64,000 nucleotides of DNA from DATADD01 sp046262355. GTDB taxonomy: Bacteria; Actinomycetota; CADDZG01; WHSQ01. Where the stretch lies: NCBI GenBank assembly GCA_046262355.1, contig JBHEMX010000066.1:17098-81097 (forward strand). Reading direction: 5' to 3'. Positions 18,793 to 27,858 of this stretch are shown in pieces. Below the pieces are notes generated by a model. That model did not search any database. It saw only the letters and a list, made by a program, of their open reading frames with translations, and was not told the DNA's origin. How positions within the stretch are numbered: the first letter of the stretch is position 1; every line of letters begins with the position of its first letter. Both the position numbers and the translations under genes were made by a program.

Positions 18793-19826
18793 GTCTTGAG
18801 CCCCACGTGTTCCACTTCGGGCTCCTGCGGGAGGTCGTCGGCGAGCTTGCCCTGTACGACTCCGCCGAGGAAGCCGCGCGCACGGATGCGCGGGTTGAGG
18901 ATCTCGTCGAGCGCATAACCACACATGGTGAAGGCGAGCACTATCAGCACGATCGCCACGCCGGGCGGCACGAGCCACCACCATGCGCCCGTCGACGCCG
19001 CGCCGGCGCTGAAGGCGAAGTCGAGGATCGTCCCCCACGAGACGTGCAGCGGGTCGCCGAGCCCGAGGAACGACAGGGTGGTCTCGGACAGGATCGCGAT
19101 CGCGACCACGAGGATCGTGTTGGCAAAGATCAAGGGGAAGACGTTGGGCAGGACGTGCCTCGTGATGAGATGCCAGTTGCTTGCGCCGAGCGCGCGCGCC
19201 CGCTCAACGTAGGGACGGGTCTTGACGGACAGCGCTTGCGCACGAACGATGCGAGCCGTGCCGGGCCATGATGTCACGCCGATCACGAAGATGATCACGA
19301 AGAGCGACGCCTCGAGGATCGACGCGAGCACGATCGCCAAGGGAAGGAAGGGGATCACCAGGAACCAGTCCGTGAAGCGCATGAGGATGCGATCCGGCCA
19401 CCTGCCGTAGTAGCCCGCGACCATCCCGATGACCGCGCCGATCACCATCGAGATCAGCGTCGCGAGAAAGCCTACGAGCAGCGAGGTGCGCGACCCCCAG
19501 ATCGTCATCGTAAGCACCGAGCGCCCGAGATCGTCGGTTCCCAACGGGTACTCGAGACTCGGGCTCTCGAGAACGCCTCCCGTCGCCTTGGAGGCGTCGA
19601 GACCGCTGCCGTCGGCCAGCAGCGGAGCGAAGACCGCCATTCCGACTATCAGCAGCAGCAGGATGAGCCCTGCCATGCCCATCTTGTTGCGTCGGTAGAT
19701 CCTCCACGTACGCGCGAGAGAGCGACGCCGACGCGTCCATGCGATCCTGCGAGGACTTGCAAGCACGCGCGCCGACGGGTCGGTCCCCGGACCGTCGGCC
19801 CTCGTCTCGTTCACAGAGGCGCTCAT
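18789..19826 (-). CDS. Oligopeptide ABC transporter permease (OppC/DppC type)
   Basis: This 345-residue inner-membrane protein has a polar N-terminal stretch and about six membrane segments. The first follows RRNKMGMAGLILLLLIVGM. The permease EAA-like loop ERARALGASNWHLITRHVLPN contacts the ATPases. The ATG at 19826 overlaps the preceding permease stop as TGATG, giving tight stoichiometric coupling. Length is slightly above the usual 290-300 because of the N-terminal tail. Confidence 0.92.
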
Positions 19827-20806
19827 CAGGCCTCCCGCACCCTCGGATCGAGATACGTATAGACGATGTCGGCCGCGAGGTTGGCGACGATGACCGCGGC
19901 GCTGAAGATCAGGAACAGTCCCTGAAGCAGCGGATAGTCGGGCGCGTTGAGCGCCTGCACGGTCAGGAGACCGAGTCCCGGCCACGAATACACCGTTTCA
20001 ACTGTGATCGCGCCAGAGACGATGAAGCCGAGGTTCAGCGCCACGAGCGTCACCGTCGGGAGCAGAGCGTTGGGCACGACATGCTTTCGAAGCACGAGAG
20101 CCTCACGCAGTCCCTTGGCGCGCGCCGTCGTGACGTAGTCCTCGGACGCGACGTCGAGCAGAGACGAGCGCATGATCAGCGCGTACTCACCTATGTATGC
20201 GAGCGTCAGCGTGAGCGCGGGCAAGAACATGTGATTGAAGACGTCCGCGTAGTGGGCCGCTCCGGTCAGTCCGCCGGGACTCTCGATGCCTCCGGTCGGG
20301 AACAGAGATGGGAACGGACCCGACCCGGCCGCGAACGCGATCAGCAGCAAGATCCCCAGCCAGAACTCCGGCATCGAGTAAAAGACGAGCGAGAACCCCA
20401 GCGAGCTCACGTCGAAGGTGCTGCCTCTCCGCCACCCGCCGTAGATCCCGATCAACAAGCCGAGCACGGTGGATGCCATGGTCGAGACGCCGATCAGGAG
20501 CACGGTGGGCCAGATGCGTTCGTTGATGACCTCGCCGACCGGACGCCGGAACGTGTACGAGATGCCGAGGTTCCCCGTGAGGGTGTCCTCGATGTAGAAG
20601 GCGAACTGCGTCGGCAGAGGTCTGTCGAGGCCGAAGTCCTTCTCGAGTCTCCGCACCGCATCCGAGGGCAGCAACTTGTTGCGCGCGAGGATCTGCGCGG
20701 GGTTACCTGGGATCACCCTGAAGAGGAAGAAGTTGAAGACCAGTACGAAGATCAAGGTGAGGAACGCCTGGAATACCTTGTTCGCAAGGTATCGGCGTGT
20801 CCCCAC
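19826..20806 (-). CDS. Oligopeptide ABC transporter permease (OppB/DppB type)
   Basis: This 326-residue permease starts MGTRRYLANKVFQAFLTLIFV. It shows the DppB hallmarks FNFFLFRVIPGNPA, LDRPLPTQFAFYI and the cytoplasmic loop TTARAKGLREALVLRKHVVPN. Six membrane segments are expected. It is separated from the binding-protein gene by 38 bases and overlaps the next permease, so all five transporter genes read as one leftward operon. Confidence 0.93.
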   Translation of the reverse strand: MGTRRYLANKVFQAFLTLIFVLVFNFFLFRVIPGNPAQILARNKLLPSDAVRRLEKDFGLDRPLPTQFAFYIEDTLTGNLGISYTFRRPVGEVINERIWPTVLLIGVSTMASTVLGLLIGIYGGWRRGSTFDVSSLGFSLVFYSMPEFWLGILLLIAFAAGSGPFPSLFPTGGIESPGGLTGAAHYADVFNHMFLPALTLTLAYIGEYALIMRSSLLDVASEDYVTTARAKGLREALVLRKHVVPNALLPTVTLVALNLGFIVSGAITVETVYSWPGLGLLTVQALNAPDYPLLQGLFLIFSAAVIVANLAADIVYTYLDPRVREA

Positions 20807-20844
20807 CCCGATCTACAGCCGTTCCCGTCTCTTCGCGCCGCGCC

Positions 20845-22680
20845 TCAGGCGCGATCCTCGTCGGCGGTCCTTCTGCGCAACATCACGATCCCGACGACGA
20901 CGATGATGCCGACGGCGGCCACGACGGCCCACACGCCTGCCGAGATGCCTTCGTCGGCCGCGGTGGTCTGCGCGCCGTCCTCAGCCGATGCCGGTCGCAG
21001 TGTCGTGAAAGCGTAGTTCCCGTAGCCGCTCAGAAGGTCCCCGTCGGGCGCGGGCTGAGGTTGGAAGCCGGTCCACTCCTTGCTGTAGGCCTGCAGGTCC
21101 GAGTCGTAGTAGAGGACGACGTAAGGCGCATCCTCGTAGACGATGCGCTGCATCTCCTTGACGACCTCGGCGCGCTTCTCGACGTCGATCAGGGTCTTCT
21201 GCTCGAGGTACATATCGTCGTACTCCTCGTTGCAGTAGAAGCTGTCGCTCCAGATGCCGTCCGGAGGCCTCTGGCCGCAGGTGAAGATCGACAGGATGAA
21301 GTCGGGGTCGGGGTCGGGGAACCAGCCCCAGTGGAAGATGTCGTAGTTGCCCTCGTAGATCACGTTGGTAAGCTTCGTGTCGCCGAGCGCCTTCACGTTC
21401 GTGGCAATGCCGATCTCCTCGAGCCAGCCCTTCACGAACTGACTCGTGGTCGTCGTGCTGTTGTCCTCGGAGCGCACGTAGTACCTGAACTCCAGCGGTC
21501 GACCCCCTCCGGGCATCTCGCGCACGCCGTCGTCGTCGGTGTCCTCGTAGCCGGCCTCGTCGAGGATCCGATTCGCCTCCTCGAGGTCGAAGTCGTAGAT
21601 CTCGTCCTCGGGCGGCTTGTAGTGGTAGGCGGCCGAGAACGGCGGCACGATCGTCTGGCCGACCTCGCCGTAGCCGCGTACGACCCGGTCCAGGATCGTC
21701 TCCTTGTCGATCGCGTGTGAGATCGCCCGACGCACGGCCACGTCCTTGAGCGCCGGATGTCCGTCGCTGTTCGGGTACTGGGCATCGGCGCCTACGTTCA
21801 TCCCGATCTCGTCGAAGCTCGGGATGTTCGCCTCATGCGTGCCGAGGTTGGGATCGCCCTTGAGAGAGTCGTAGAGGTTGGCCGACAGAGAGGCTGCGAA
21901 ATCGATCTCGCCGCTCTTGAGCGCCTGCACGACCGCGTCCGAGTTGTTGAAGATGCGGTAGACGAACTCGTCGATGTAAGGGTCGCCGCCCCAGTAGTCG
22001 TTGTTGGCCTCCATGGTGAAGAACTGGCCCTTCTTCCACTCGGTGACGTGGAAGGGGCCGCTGCCGACCGGGGGGTTGTTCTCGACGGTCTTGGCTTCCT
22101 TCTTGTCGATGTCGGACCAGATGTGCTCGGGCAGGATGAACACGATCGCCGAGAGCAGCTGAGAGGTCGGCTTCTCCGTCGTGATGACGACGGTGGTGTC
22201 GTCCGGCGCCTCGACCGTCTCGACGAGCCTGAGGTAGTCGATGCAGCAGCCCTGCTTCTCCTCGATGATCCGGTTGTACGTGTAGGCGACGTCTTGAGCG
22301 GTGAGGGGCTCGCCGTCGGACCACTCCACACCCTCACGGATCTTGAAGGTCCACGTGAGCCCGTCCTCGCTCGTCTCCCACGACTCGGCGAGCCCGGGGC
22401 TCGGCGAGAGATCGTCCTTGTCGAGGTTCACGAGGAGGTCGTAGGTCAGGTAGAAGACCGTGAACGCCGGCGCCTCGACCGCGACGAAGGGGTTCATCGA
22501 GTCGAGGTCGTTGTCGTCGCCCCACACGAAGGACAGCTTGTCGTCCCCGCCCTGGCCCTCGCCGTTGTCCTGCCCGAACGCCGCCGGGGCCAGCAGCGGG
22601 AAGAGGAGGCCGGCCGCCAATACCACGCCCGCCACTCGCAGCCACGTCCTGCGCGCCTTGCCAGCCTTCATCCGGACCAT
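20845..22680 (-). CDS. Oligopeptide ABC transporter substrate-binding protein (SBP family 5)
   Basis: The roughly 611-residue protein has a signal peptide (VAGVVLAAGLLFPLLAPAAFGQ). The family-5 binding domain shows LAESWETSEDGLTWTFKIREGVEWSDGEPLTAQDV (positions about 75-110 after the signal), AISHAIDKETIL and RILDEAGYEDTDDDG. An additional C-terminal membrane helix (about residues 580-602) is followed by RRR, so the mature protein may be tethered to the membrane at its C-terminus rather than by a lipid. The ATG at 22680 follows a strong GGGGGGAGC site. It is the first gene of the importer operon. Confidence 0.92.
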   Translation of the reverse strand: MVRMKAGKARRTWLRVAGVVLAAGLLFPLLAPAAFGQDNGEGQGGDDKLSFVWGDDNDLDSMNPFVAVEAPAFTVFYLTYDLLVNLDKDDLSPSPGLAESWETSEDGLTWTFKIREGVEWSDGEPLTAQDVAYTYNRIIEEKQGCCIDYLRLVETVEAPDDTTVVITTEKPTSQLLSAIVFILPEHIWSDIDKKEAKTVENNPPVGSGPFHVTEWKKGQFFTMEANNDYWGGDPYIDEFVYRIFNNSDAVVQALKSGEIDFAASLSANLYDSLKGDPNLGTHEANIPSFDEIGMNVGADAQYPNSDGHPALKDVAVRRAISHAIDKETILDRVVRGYGEVGQTIVPPFSAAYHYKPPEDEIYDFDLEEANRILDEAGYEDTDDDGVREMPGGGRPLEFRYYVRSEDNSTTTTSQFVKGWLEEIGIATNVKALGDTKLTNVIYEGNYDIFHWGWFPDPDPDFILSIFTCGQRPPDGIWSDSFYCNEEYDDMYLEQKTLIDVEKRAEVVKEMQRIVYEDAPYVVLYYDSDLQAYSKEWTGFQPQPAPDGDLLSGYGNYAFTTLRPASAEDGAQTTAADEGISAGVWAVVAAVGIIVVVGIVMLRRRTADEDRA

Positions 22681-22713
22681 TGCGCTCCCCCCTGTCAGAT
22701 CCACGCTGTGCAC

Positions 22714-22731
22714 CTACTACGTTACTAGTAG
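22714..22731. promoter_or_regulatory. Candidate operator (inverted repeat) upstream of peptide importer
   Basis: CTACTACGTTACTAGTAG is a perfect inverted repeat with 6-base arms and a 6-base centre, 34 bases before the binding-protein ATG. The position suits a repressor site overlapping the operon promoter. Its TACTA/TAGTA half-sites resemble, with different spacing, those of the palindrome at 50449. The regulator is unknown. Confidence 0.45.
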
Positions 22732-22916
22732 CCCCCGACTAAGGTCCGGCGCCGCCGGCAACAGCGTCGCGAGTTCCCTGCGGGGTTCGCCTTATCCGAA
22801 GCGTCCACAGTGGCTGCCCGGCCTGTGCCGCTCTGTTGAGGTCGGCGCGCCGCTCGAAGTCTAGAGGCAAGCCAAGCTCTGTCAAGGGCGAGCGCGGGGC
22901 GCGCCGGCGGCGGGCG

Positions 22917-23402
22917 TCATCGGGCGAGCGCGAGTAGCCCGTCGACGTCGAGCGGCTCCGTCGTCATCCCCAGGGACCCGTCTGCGTGCCGCGGCCACTC
23001 GGACCGCTCCCGGTCGCGGTAGAGCTCGATCCCGTTGCCGTCCGGGTCGCTCAGGTAGAGCGCCTCGCTGACGCCGTGATCCGCGGCGCCGTCCAGTCTG
23101 ACGTCGTGATCGAGGAGCCTGCGCAGGGCTCCGGCGAGCTCGACCCGGCTCGGATAGAGGATCGCGAGGTGGAACAGCCCCGTGGCACCGGGCGGAGGAG
23201 GCCCGCCGCCCTTGCTCTGCCAAACGTTGAGCCCGATGTGGTGGTGATAGCCGCCCGCGGACATGAACACGGCCTCGGCGCCGTATCGAGTCGTCACCTC
23301 GAAGCCGAGAGCGTCCCGGTAGAAGGCCTCGGCGCGCTCGAGGTCCGAGACCTTGAGGTGCACATGTCCGATCCGCACGTCGGGATGGATCTTGTCCTCC
23401 AT
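22917..23402 (-). CDS. VOC-family protein (glyoxalase/extradiol dioxygenase fold)
   Basis: This 161-residue protein has two beta-alpha-beta-beta-beta modules of the vicinal-oxygen-chelate superfamily. GHVHLKVSDLERAEAFYRD supplies the first metal-binding His, GLFHLAILYP the second and GNGIELYRDR the glutamate. It looks most like the catechol-2,3-dioxygenase-like (CatE-type) branch, but the substrate is unknown. The ATG at 23402 is used because upstream frame lacks similarity. The rpsB-proximal operons are distant; its neighbours are the peptide importer (same strand, 236 bases further downstream) and the GNAT remnant. Confidence 0.82.
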   Translation of the reverse strand: MEDKIHPDVRIGHVHLKVSDLERAEAFYRDALGFEVTTRYGAEAVFMSAGGYHHHIGLNVWQSKGGGPPPPGATGLFHLAILYPSRVELAGALRRLLDHDVRLDGAADHGVSEALYLSDPDGNGIELYRDRERSEWPRHADGSLGMTTEPLDVDGLLALAR

Positions 23403-23494
23403 CTGAGCCTCCCTCTTCGTGGCCGCCCACGCGAGCCTAGATCGTGGCGCGCTCGGAGACCCTTCGGGCGCGGTCCCCGCCCATCGCTTCGTCG

Positions 23495-23716
23495 TTACGG
23501 CGCGCCGGCGAACTCGTGGGCGAGCAGGCCGAAGATGTACTCGTCGTGCCGGCCGTCGATTCCCCTCCCCGCGGCGCGCCGCAGGCCCTCGCGTACGAAC
23601 CCCAGCTTCTGCGCGACCCGGATGCTGGCGCCGTTGCCCTCCGCCGCTTGTAGCTCTATGCGATGCAGCCGCAGCTCCACGAAACCGAAGCGCACGACGC
23701 CATCTGCGCGAGGGCG
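23495..23716 (-). pseudogene. C-terminal remnant of a RimJ/RimL-type GNAT acetyltransferase
   Basis: Directly after the thpR stop, and in the same frame, the minus strand encodes about 73 residues. These include VRFGFVELRLHRIELQ, ASIRVAQKLGFVREGLRR and DEYIFGLLAHEF, the last part of a GNAT acetyltransferase (acetyl-CoA binding and C-terminal strand). The N-terminal half of the domain is missing because thpR occupies that space. A GTG at 23695 could begin a 66-residue product, but this would lack a complete fold. I read it as decayed, possibly fused by deletion to the end of thpR. Confidence 0.6.
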
Positions 23717-24283
23717 TCATCGTAGAGCGAAGGCGCGCAGAGCCTCGTAGCGCGCTCCCGAGGCGCTCAGACGGCTGCGATACAGAACGACGCTCGAGAC
23801 GAGGAAGGGTCCGGCGTCGCCCCACGAGACCTCGGTAGCCGAGTCGTCGAGGCGCGCCGGGGTCTTGAGCCGAGCGAGCGTGAGATGTGGGGTGAAGCGA
23901 GGCTTCTCCCGTGCATAGCCGAGCGGCTCCAGCGCGCGCTCGAGATCCGAGGCGATGCGCGCGAGCAGCCCCCGCCGGTCGTCGAGCCCCACCCAGAGCA
24001 CGCGCGCGCGGCGCTCCGACGGGAACGCTCCGATGCCCGAGAGCGACACCTCGGCCCTCTCGTGCGCCGCGCTCGCGCGCTGCACGGCTCGCTCGATCAC
24101 CTCGAGGCGGTCGCTCGGGGTCCACCCGAGGAACTTCAGCGTGATGTGCTGACTCTCGAGCGCCGTCCAGCGCGCCTCCGGGAGCGCACGCCTGAGCGGC
24201 TCGATGTCCCTTGCGACGGCGATCCGATGTTCCGCGGGGACGTCGACCGCGACGAACAGCCTCAGTCGCTCGACGCGACTCAT
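23717..24283 (-). CDS. thpR: RNA 2',3'-cyclic phosphodiesterase (LigT/ThpR)
   Basis: This 188-residue 2H phosphoesterase has the two catalytic HxT motifs HITLKFLG (H46-T48) and HLTLARL (H133-T135), at the expected spacing. It opens 2',3'-cyclic phosphates on RNA and in vitro can ligate tRNA halves. It begins with ATG overlapping the cinA stop (ATGA), so it is translated together with cinA, an arrangement seen in several Actinobacteria and Firmicutes-like relatives. Confidence 0.92.
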   Translation of the reverse strand: MSRVERLRLFVAVDVPAEHRIAVARDIEPLRRALPEARWTALESQHITLKFLGWTPSDRLEVIERAVQRASAAHERAEVSLSGIGAFPSERRARVLWVGLDDRRGLLARIASDLERALEPLGYAREKPRFTPHLTLARLKTPARLDDSATEVSWGDAGPFLVSSVVLYRSRLSASGARYEALRAFALR

Positions 24284-25518
24284 CCGGCAGGGTCGAGCAT
24301 CCTGCGTCCGAGGTCCAGCGCCGCCGAGACCGCGAAGGTTCGCACGTTGTCACGATCCCCGTAGCCGCGCACCAGGCGCGCCTCGGTCCGGCCCCGGAAC
24401 GTCGCGCCTACGTAGATGGTTCCCGGCCCCTTGCCTTCCTGCTCGGCGGGACCCGCCACGCCCGTCGCGGCGATGCCGAGGTCCGCCTCGAAGATCCTCG
24501 CCGCGGCCTCCGCGAGCGCGCGCGCCGCGGCCTCGCTCACCGCTCCGGGACCCTCCAGGACGGCCTCTTCGACGCCTGCGACGCGGGACTTGGCGTCCCT
24601 CGCGTAGGCCACCAACGAGCCTCGGAAGTAGGCGCTCGAGCCGGCGGTCGCGCTGAACGCGGCCCCGATTAGGCCGCCGGTGAGAGACTCGGCGACCCCC
24701 ACCGTGATCCCCCTCGCCGAGAGCATGTCTCCCACGGCCTGCGCCAGCGTGCTGCCCTCGCCGGGTACGGCGGCGCTCCCCAGCCGGGTCCTGATCGCCT
24801 CTTCGACGGGTGCGATCAGCGCTCGTGCCGACGATTCGTCCGTCGCCTTGGCGCTGATCCGCACCCGCACCAGGCCGCCGCCCGCAAGGTAGGCGATGGA
24901 CGGGTTCGACTGCGCTGCGACGATGTCCGCTATCCGCTGGTGGGTGGCGGACTCTCCCAGCCCGGTCACGAGGACCTGCCGGCTCACGATCGTCGCCGCG
25001 CCGGTCGTGCTCTGCAGCAGCGGCAGCACGGCCTTGGCCAGCATGGCCTTCATCTCCCACGGCACTCCCGGCAGCGCCACCAGCAGGCGCCCGCCGTCGT
25101 CGGTGACGTGGAAGCCCGGAGCCGTCCCCTCCGGGTCGATCGGGAGCGCGCCAAGCGGCAGGTCCGCTTGGCGCAGGTTGTCCTCCGGCATGTCGCGACC
25201 CATCGACGCGAACACGGCGGCCACCATCTGCGCGAGTCGTTCGTCTCTTCGCAGCGGCCGTTCGAGATAGGCCGCGACCGCCGCTCGCGTGAGATCGTCC
25301 GGCGTGGGGCCGAGCCCTCCGGTGATCACCACGACGTCCGAGCGCCCGGTCGCGGTGCGGAGCGCCGCCACGACCCGATCGAGGTTGTCGCCGACCGCCG
25401 CATGGAAGTACACATCCACGCCGATCGAAGCCAGCGCTGCCGAGATGTGTTGCGCGTTGGTGTTGGCGATCTGCCCGAGCAGAAGCTCCGTGCCCACGCC
25501 GATGATCTCGGCGTTCAG
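24280..25518 (-). CDS. cinA: CinA-family protein (NMN amidohydrolase / ADP-ribose pyrophosphatase-like)
   Basis: The roughly 412-residue product has an N-terminal MoaB-like domain (EIIGVGTELLLGQIANTNAQ and VVITGGLGPTPDDLTRAAVA) and a C-terminal PncC-type NMN amidohydrolase domain (GVAESLTGGLIGAAFSATAGSS and LGIAATGVAGPAEQ). It functions in NAD-related nucleotide salvage. No ATG is placed sensibly. The best start is a CTG at 25518 overlapping the rimO stop as CTGA, parallel to the GTGA/ATGA overlaps elsewhere; a downstream GTG would remove conserved residues. pgsA, often found between rimO and cinA, is absent. Confidence 0.92.
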   Translation of the reverse strand: MNAEIIGVGTELLLGQIANTNAQHISAALASIGVDVYFHAAVGDNLDRVVAALRTATGRSDVVVITGGLGPTPDDLTRAAVAAYLERPLRRDERLAQMVAAVFASMGRDMPEDNLRQADLPLGALPIDPEGTAPGFHVTDDGGRLLVALPGVPWEMKAMLAKAVLPLLQSTTGAATIVSRQVLVTGLGESATHQRIADIVAAQSNPSIAYLAGGGLVRVRISAKATDESSARALIAPVEEAIRTRLGSAAVPGEGSTLAQAVGDMLSARGITVGVAESLTGGLIGAAFSATAGSSAYFRGSLVAYARDAKSRVAGVEEAVLEGPGAVSEAAARALAEAAARIFEADLGIAATGVAGPAEQEGKGPGTIYVGATFRGRTEARLVRGYGDRDNVRTFAVSAALDLGRRMLDPAG

Positions 25519-26942
25519 GCCCGGCCCTCCGCGCTCGCGACCGCGCCCTCGTCCGGCATGGAGCCACCGGGCTCGGATGGCCTGCCGGATCGACCTCGAT
25601 GGACCCCCACCAGGTCCGCGCCGTCGGTCGCGGTCACCGTGACCTCGACGTAGTCGCCGACGCTCACGCTCGCGCTCGTCGAGAAGCGGATCTCTCCGTC
25701 GATCTCGGGCGCCTCGCGCCCCGACCGCCCCGTCCACAACCCATCGTCGAGGTCGAGGCGCTCCACGAGCACCTCGAGCCTTGCGCCCACGAGGGTCTCG
25801 GCGCGCCGCTCCATCGTGTCCTCCGCCGCGGCCGCGACTCGCTCGGCGCGCTCCCGCGCGAGCGCGGGCGACACCTGGTCGGCCATGTCGTGAGAGCGTG
25901 TCCCTTCCTCGCGCGAGTACGTGAACACGCCGACCCAGTCCAGATCCGTGTCCGCGACGAAGTCCTCGACCTCGGCGGCGTCCTCGTCGGTCTCACCGGG
26001 GAAGCCCATGATGAACGTGGCCCGCACGGCACTGTTCGGATCGAGGGCCCTGATGCGCTCGATCAAGCGCTCGAAGCGACCGCGTCCTCCCCAGCGCCCC
26101 ATGCGCCTGAGGACGGACGGCGAGACGTGCTGCAGCGAGAGGTCGAAATAGGGCACGACCACGTCGGACGCCAGCAGCGCGTCCACGAGCTCGTCGCTCA
26201 CTCCCTGGGGGTGCAGGTACATGAGCCGGAGGCGCTTGAGCCCCTCGATGGCGGCGAGCCTGCCGAGCAGCTCCACCAAGGTGCCGCCGCCCGTGTCGCG
26301 GCCCCACATGACCGAGTCCTGGCTGACGAGCGAGAGCTCGGAGACGCCAAGGCCCACCAGGCCGCGCGCCTCGCGCTCTACGACTTCGCCGGGACGTGAC
26401 CGCAGCTTGCCGCGCATGAGCGGGATGGCACAGAACGTGCAGCCACGGTCGCAGCCCTCCGCGATCTTGAGGTAGGCCCACGGCGTGCGCCCGAAACGCA
26501 GCCGCGGACCGGCCGCCATCGGCGCGTCCCACCACGCCGGATCGAAGCGCGTGCCCGGCTCGCCGTGGATCCGTCGCTTCTCCCGTCCCGCGGCGACGTC
26601 GGCCACGATGGCCGAGATGTTCGGATAGGCGACGAAGTCCACGAACGCGTCGACCTCGGGCAGCGATCGACTGAGGTCGTCCGCGGAGCGCGCCACCAGG
26701 CAGCCCGTCAGGATCAGGCCCTTGAGATCTCCTGCATCCTTGCGCTCGACGAGGTCGAGCACCTCTGCGATGGTCTCGCGCCGGGCCGGATCGATGAAGC
26801 CGCACGTGTTGACGAGGGCGACATCGGCGCCCACGACCCGGTCAGTGACCTCGTGTCCCCCCGCGGCCAGCAGGCCGCCGAGGCCCTCGGAGTCGACGGC
26901 ATTCTTGGGACAGCCGAGCGTGACGACCGCAACGCGCGTCAC
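25515..26942 (-). CDS. rimO: Ribosomal protein uS12 methylthiotransferase RimO
   Basis: This 475-residue radical-SAM enzyme methylthiolates the conserved aspartate of ribosomal protein S12. It has the UPF0004 domain with C11, C47 and C81. The GCDRGCTFC motif (C164, C168, C171) lies in the radical-SAM domain, and a TRAM domain is near the end (about 385-450). RimO rather than MiaB is indicated by VVTLGCPKNAVDSEG and the FYLHPQG-like LMYLHPQGV segment. It starts with GTG at 26942 and is linked to cinA and thpR by start/stop overlaps. Confidence 0.94.
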   Translation of the reverse strand: MTRVAVVTLGCPKNAVDSEGLGGLLAAGGHEVTDRVVGADVALVNTCGFIDPARRETIAEVLDLVERKDAGDLKGLILTGCLVARSADDLSRSLPEVDAFVDFVAYPNISAIVADVAAGREKRRIHGEPGTRFDPAWWDAPMAAGPRLRFGRTPWAYLKIAEGCDRGCTFCAIPLMRGKLRSRPGEVVEREARGLVGLGVSELSLVSQDSVMWGRDTGGGTLVELLGRLAAIEGLKRLRLMYLHPQGVSDELVDALLASDVVVPYFDLSLQHVSPSVLRRMGRWGGRGRFERLIERIRALDPNSAVRATFIMGFPGETDEDAAEVEDFVADTDLDWVGVFTYSREEGTRSHDMADQVSPALARERAERVAAAAEDTMERRAETLVGARLEVLVERLDLDDGLWTGRSGREAPEIDGEIRFSTSASVSVGDYVEVTVTATDGADLVGVHRGRSGRPSEPGGSMPDEGAVASAEGRA

Positions 26943-26968
26943 GCGCTCGGGCTCTGGGCGCGATGCAC

Positions 26969-27763
26969 CTAAGAGAGGCTCTTGGCGTCTGCGGGAAGAC
27001 TGATCGTCGTGACCTCGCCCTGGCCCCCCAGGCGCCCGAGCTTGCGGCCGTTCACGATCAGATCGACGCCGTACGCGTTCCCGAGGACGATGTCCATCCT
27101 TTCCTCGGCATGGAACGGCCCGGCGCGTTCGCCGACGGCCATGGAGGGGCTGCTGGTGTACACGGTGGCGCCGTCCGCAGTCACGGTGACCCAGCAGTCC
27201 GCGCGCGACGCAACGATCTCCACGTCGATGCCGTCGTCGAACGCGATCGCGTTGTCCTTCGGTTTCGGACTGCGCGTGGGTGTTGGTGACGGCGACTCGG
27301 TCCTGGTCGCCTCGGGCGAGGGAGACTCATCCAGCTGCGCGAGCCGATCCGTCCCGCGTCCGCTCGGCTCCGGCGAGCTCAGGACGCCGATGATGCCGAG
27401 GGAGAGGAGCGCGACGGCGGCAACCCACGCGGCGATCGACCAACGACTTCCCTTGTTGCGCTGTTTCGGCGCGCTCCGGACGCGCCGGTCCAGCGCGGCG
27501 ATCTGTCCCGTATCCGTGCGACCGCTGCCGAAACGCCCGTCGAAGTCACGTACGAACGGCTCGGGGTCGAGACCGAGGAAGCGCGCGTAGGACCGCAAGA
27601 AGCCGCGCACATACGCGGGCGCGAGGAAATCGAACTCGTCGGACTCCATCCTCATGAGATAGTCCGCTCTTATGCGCGTCTCTTCGGCGGCCCTCTCGAT
27701 GCTCACCCGGCGCCTGCGCCGGGCGGCCCTGAGGAGGTCGCCGGCGGTTCTCGCTTCGGTCAC
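26969..27763 (-). CDS. RodZ-like helix-turn-helix membrane protein
   Basis: This 264-residue protein has an N-terminal Cro-type HTH (RTAGDLLRAARRRRRVSIER and IRADYLMRMESDEF, residues 6-45, then APAYVRGFLRSYARFLGLDP). A single membrane segment spans about residues 108-128. A Pro/Ser/Thr-rich linker is followed by a C-terminal DUF4115 domain (from about 175). This is the RodZ layout, a cytoskeletal partner that links MreB to cell shape. No mre genes are in the window, so the role is inferred from domain order. It starts with GTG at 27763, downstream of ftsK in the same direction. Confidence 0.85.
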   Translation of the reverse strand: MTEARTAGDLLRAARRRRRVSIERAAEETRIRADYLMRMESDEFDFLAPAYVRGFLRSYARFLGLDPEPFVRDFDGRFGSGRTDTGQIAALDRRVRSAPKQRNKGSRWSIAAWVAAVALLSLGIIGVLSSPEPSGRGTDRLAQLDESPSPEATRTESPSPTPTRSPKPKDNAIAFDDGIDVEIVASRADCWVTVTADGATVYTSSPSMAVGERAGPFHAEERMDIVLGNAYGVDLIVNGRKLGRLGGQGEVTTISLPADAKSLS

Positions 27764-27858
27764 AGCGCTCCTGAGGTCGCTTGCTCAACCTGATCGACGA
27801 AAACACCCATTATAGGAACCCGTTTGCCGTGCGCCGCTTCCGGGCCCGAAAAGGACCG

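Noticed and set aside
22917..24353. A 478-residue fusion of an Arg-rich domain with the VOC protein
   Set aside because: The N-terminal part is antisense/out-of-frame sequence of thpR and the GNAT remnant; VOC similarity begins only at the ATG at 23402.
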